NCBI RefSeq assembly: GCF_017874545.1
Contig: NZ_JAGGLT010000012.1
Location: forward strand, 20,030 to 84,029
Direction: 5' to 3'
From: Thermoanaerobacterium butyriciformans
GTDB lineage: Bacteria; Bacillota; Thermoanaerobacteria; Thermoanaerobacterales; Thermoanaerobacteraceae
DNA: 64,000 nucleotides
Positions 63,934-64,000 of this stretch are shown piece by piece. Within the stretch, counting starts at the first letter, position 1, and each line of letters starts with the position of its first letter. Under the pieces are notes generated by a model. The model had not been told where the DNA came from and made no database searches. It saw nothing but the letters and a program-made list of their open reading frames with translations. The position numbers and the translations under genes are program-made.

Positions 63934-64000
63934 TGATATAACTGAATTTCAGGAGACATATTTTAAATTTATCCCCCAAAATTTCATTCTGAAATCATTT

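Noticed and set aside
63881..63979. N-terminal extension of the ABC ATPase to 63979
   Set aside because: The ATPase fold begins at MIEVNNVTKVYG, with AAGGAGG just upstream of 63880; the extension has no site and contains the palindrome at 63918.

Overview
The window looks like chromosomal DNA of a thermophilic, spore-forming, low-GC anaerobic Firmicute, most probably Thermoanaerobacterium or a close relative. This is an inference from gene content and style: AT-rich sequence, frequent TTG/GTG starts behind strong Shine-Dalgarno sequences, pdaA and gerAB spore genes, a cyclic-glucan-synthase-type giant protein, a short HisG paired with HisZ, and a dhaKLM/glpFK glycerol region. I see no rRNA, tRNA, CRISPR array, prophage or intact insertion sequence.

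Layout. 1-6.8 kb: 3' part of a giant cyclic beta-1,2-glucan synthase-like gene, cut by the window edge. 6.8-9.2 kb: YtrA-type GntR repressor with a perfect palindromic operator, then two membrane proteins (DUF1648/DUF5808 and YhfC). 9.4-11.1 kb: an SPFH/slipin and an endonuclease/exonuclease/phosphatase protein. 11.1-18.8 kb: complete histidine operon hisZGDCBHAF(IE) with its own sigma-A promoter. 18.8-30.4 kb: exported PIG-L deacetylase, dipeptidase, glyA, lone gerAB, Na/Pi cotransporter, a nucleotidyltransferase fused to a degenerate phosphohexomutase, a two-gene membrane-anchored Cas4-like nuclease, pdaA and a YbhN-type membrane protein. 30.5-31.6 kb: a small ArsR regulon (ferredoxin and an HdrA-N-like protein) with three copies of one operator. 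31.9-33.6 kb: a glycosyltransferase and a PlsY-like acyltransferase. 33.7-35.5 kb: arsR-acr3-arsC on the minus strand.

35.7-45.9 kb is a glycerol/dihydroxyacetone region: glpP-glpF-glpK, a three-gene glycerol-3-phosphate dehydrogenase-like unit behind an intrinsic terminator (a probable GlpP target), a sigma-54 activator with an N-terminal HPr-like domain, and dhaKLM. Two nearly identical -24/-12 promoters lie upstream of glpP and dhaK, so one sigma-54 activator probably controls both branches.

46.0-54.3 kb is the least explained part: six tightly spaced plus-strand genes encoding a beta-CASP metallo-beta-lactamase nuclease with a helical extension, an Hsp70-like ATPase without a lid, a HEAT-repeat protein, a coiled-coil protein, an acidic helical protein and a TIGR01906/DUF1461 (Lit-like) membrane protein. 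It is the best candidate for an undescribed system. An FtsH-like protease lacking the usual extracytoplasmic domain lies convergent to it.

56-64 kb: a CoA-dehydratase-activase-type ATPase, an FtsA-like protein divergent from a WYL regulator across interleaved inverted repeats, and a minus-strand GldA/F/G-type ABC transporter operon ending in a DUF4340 protein.
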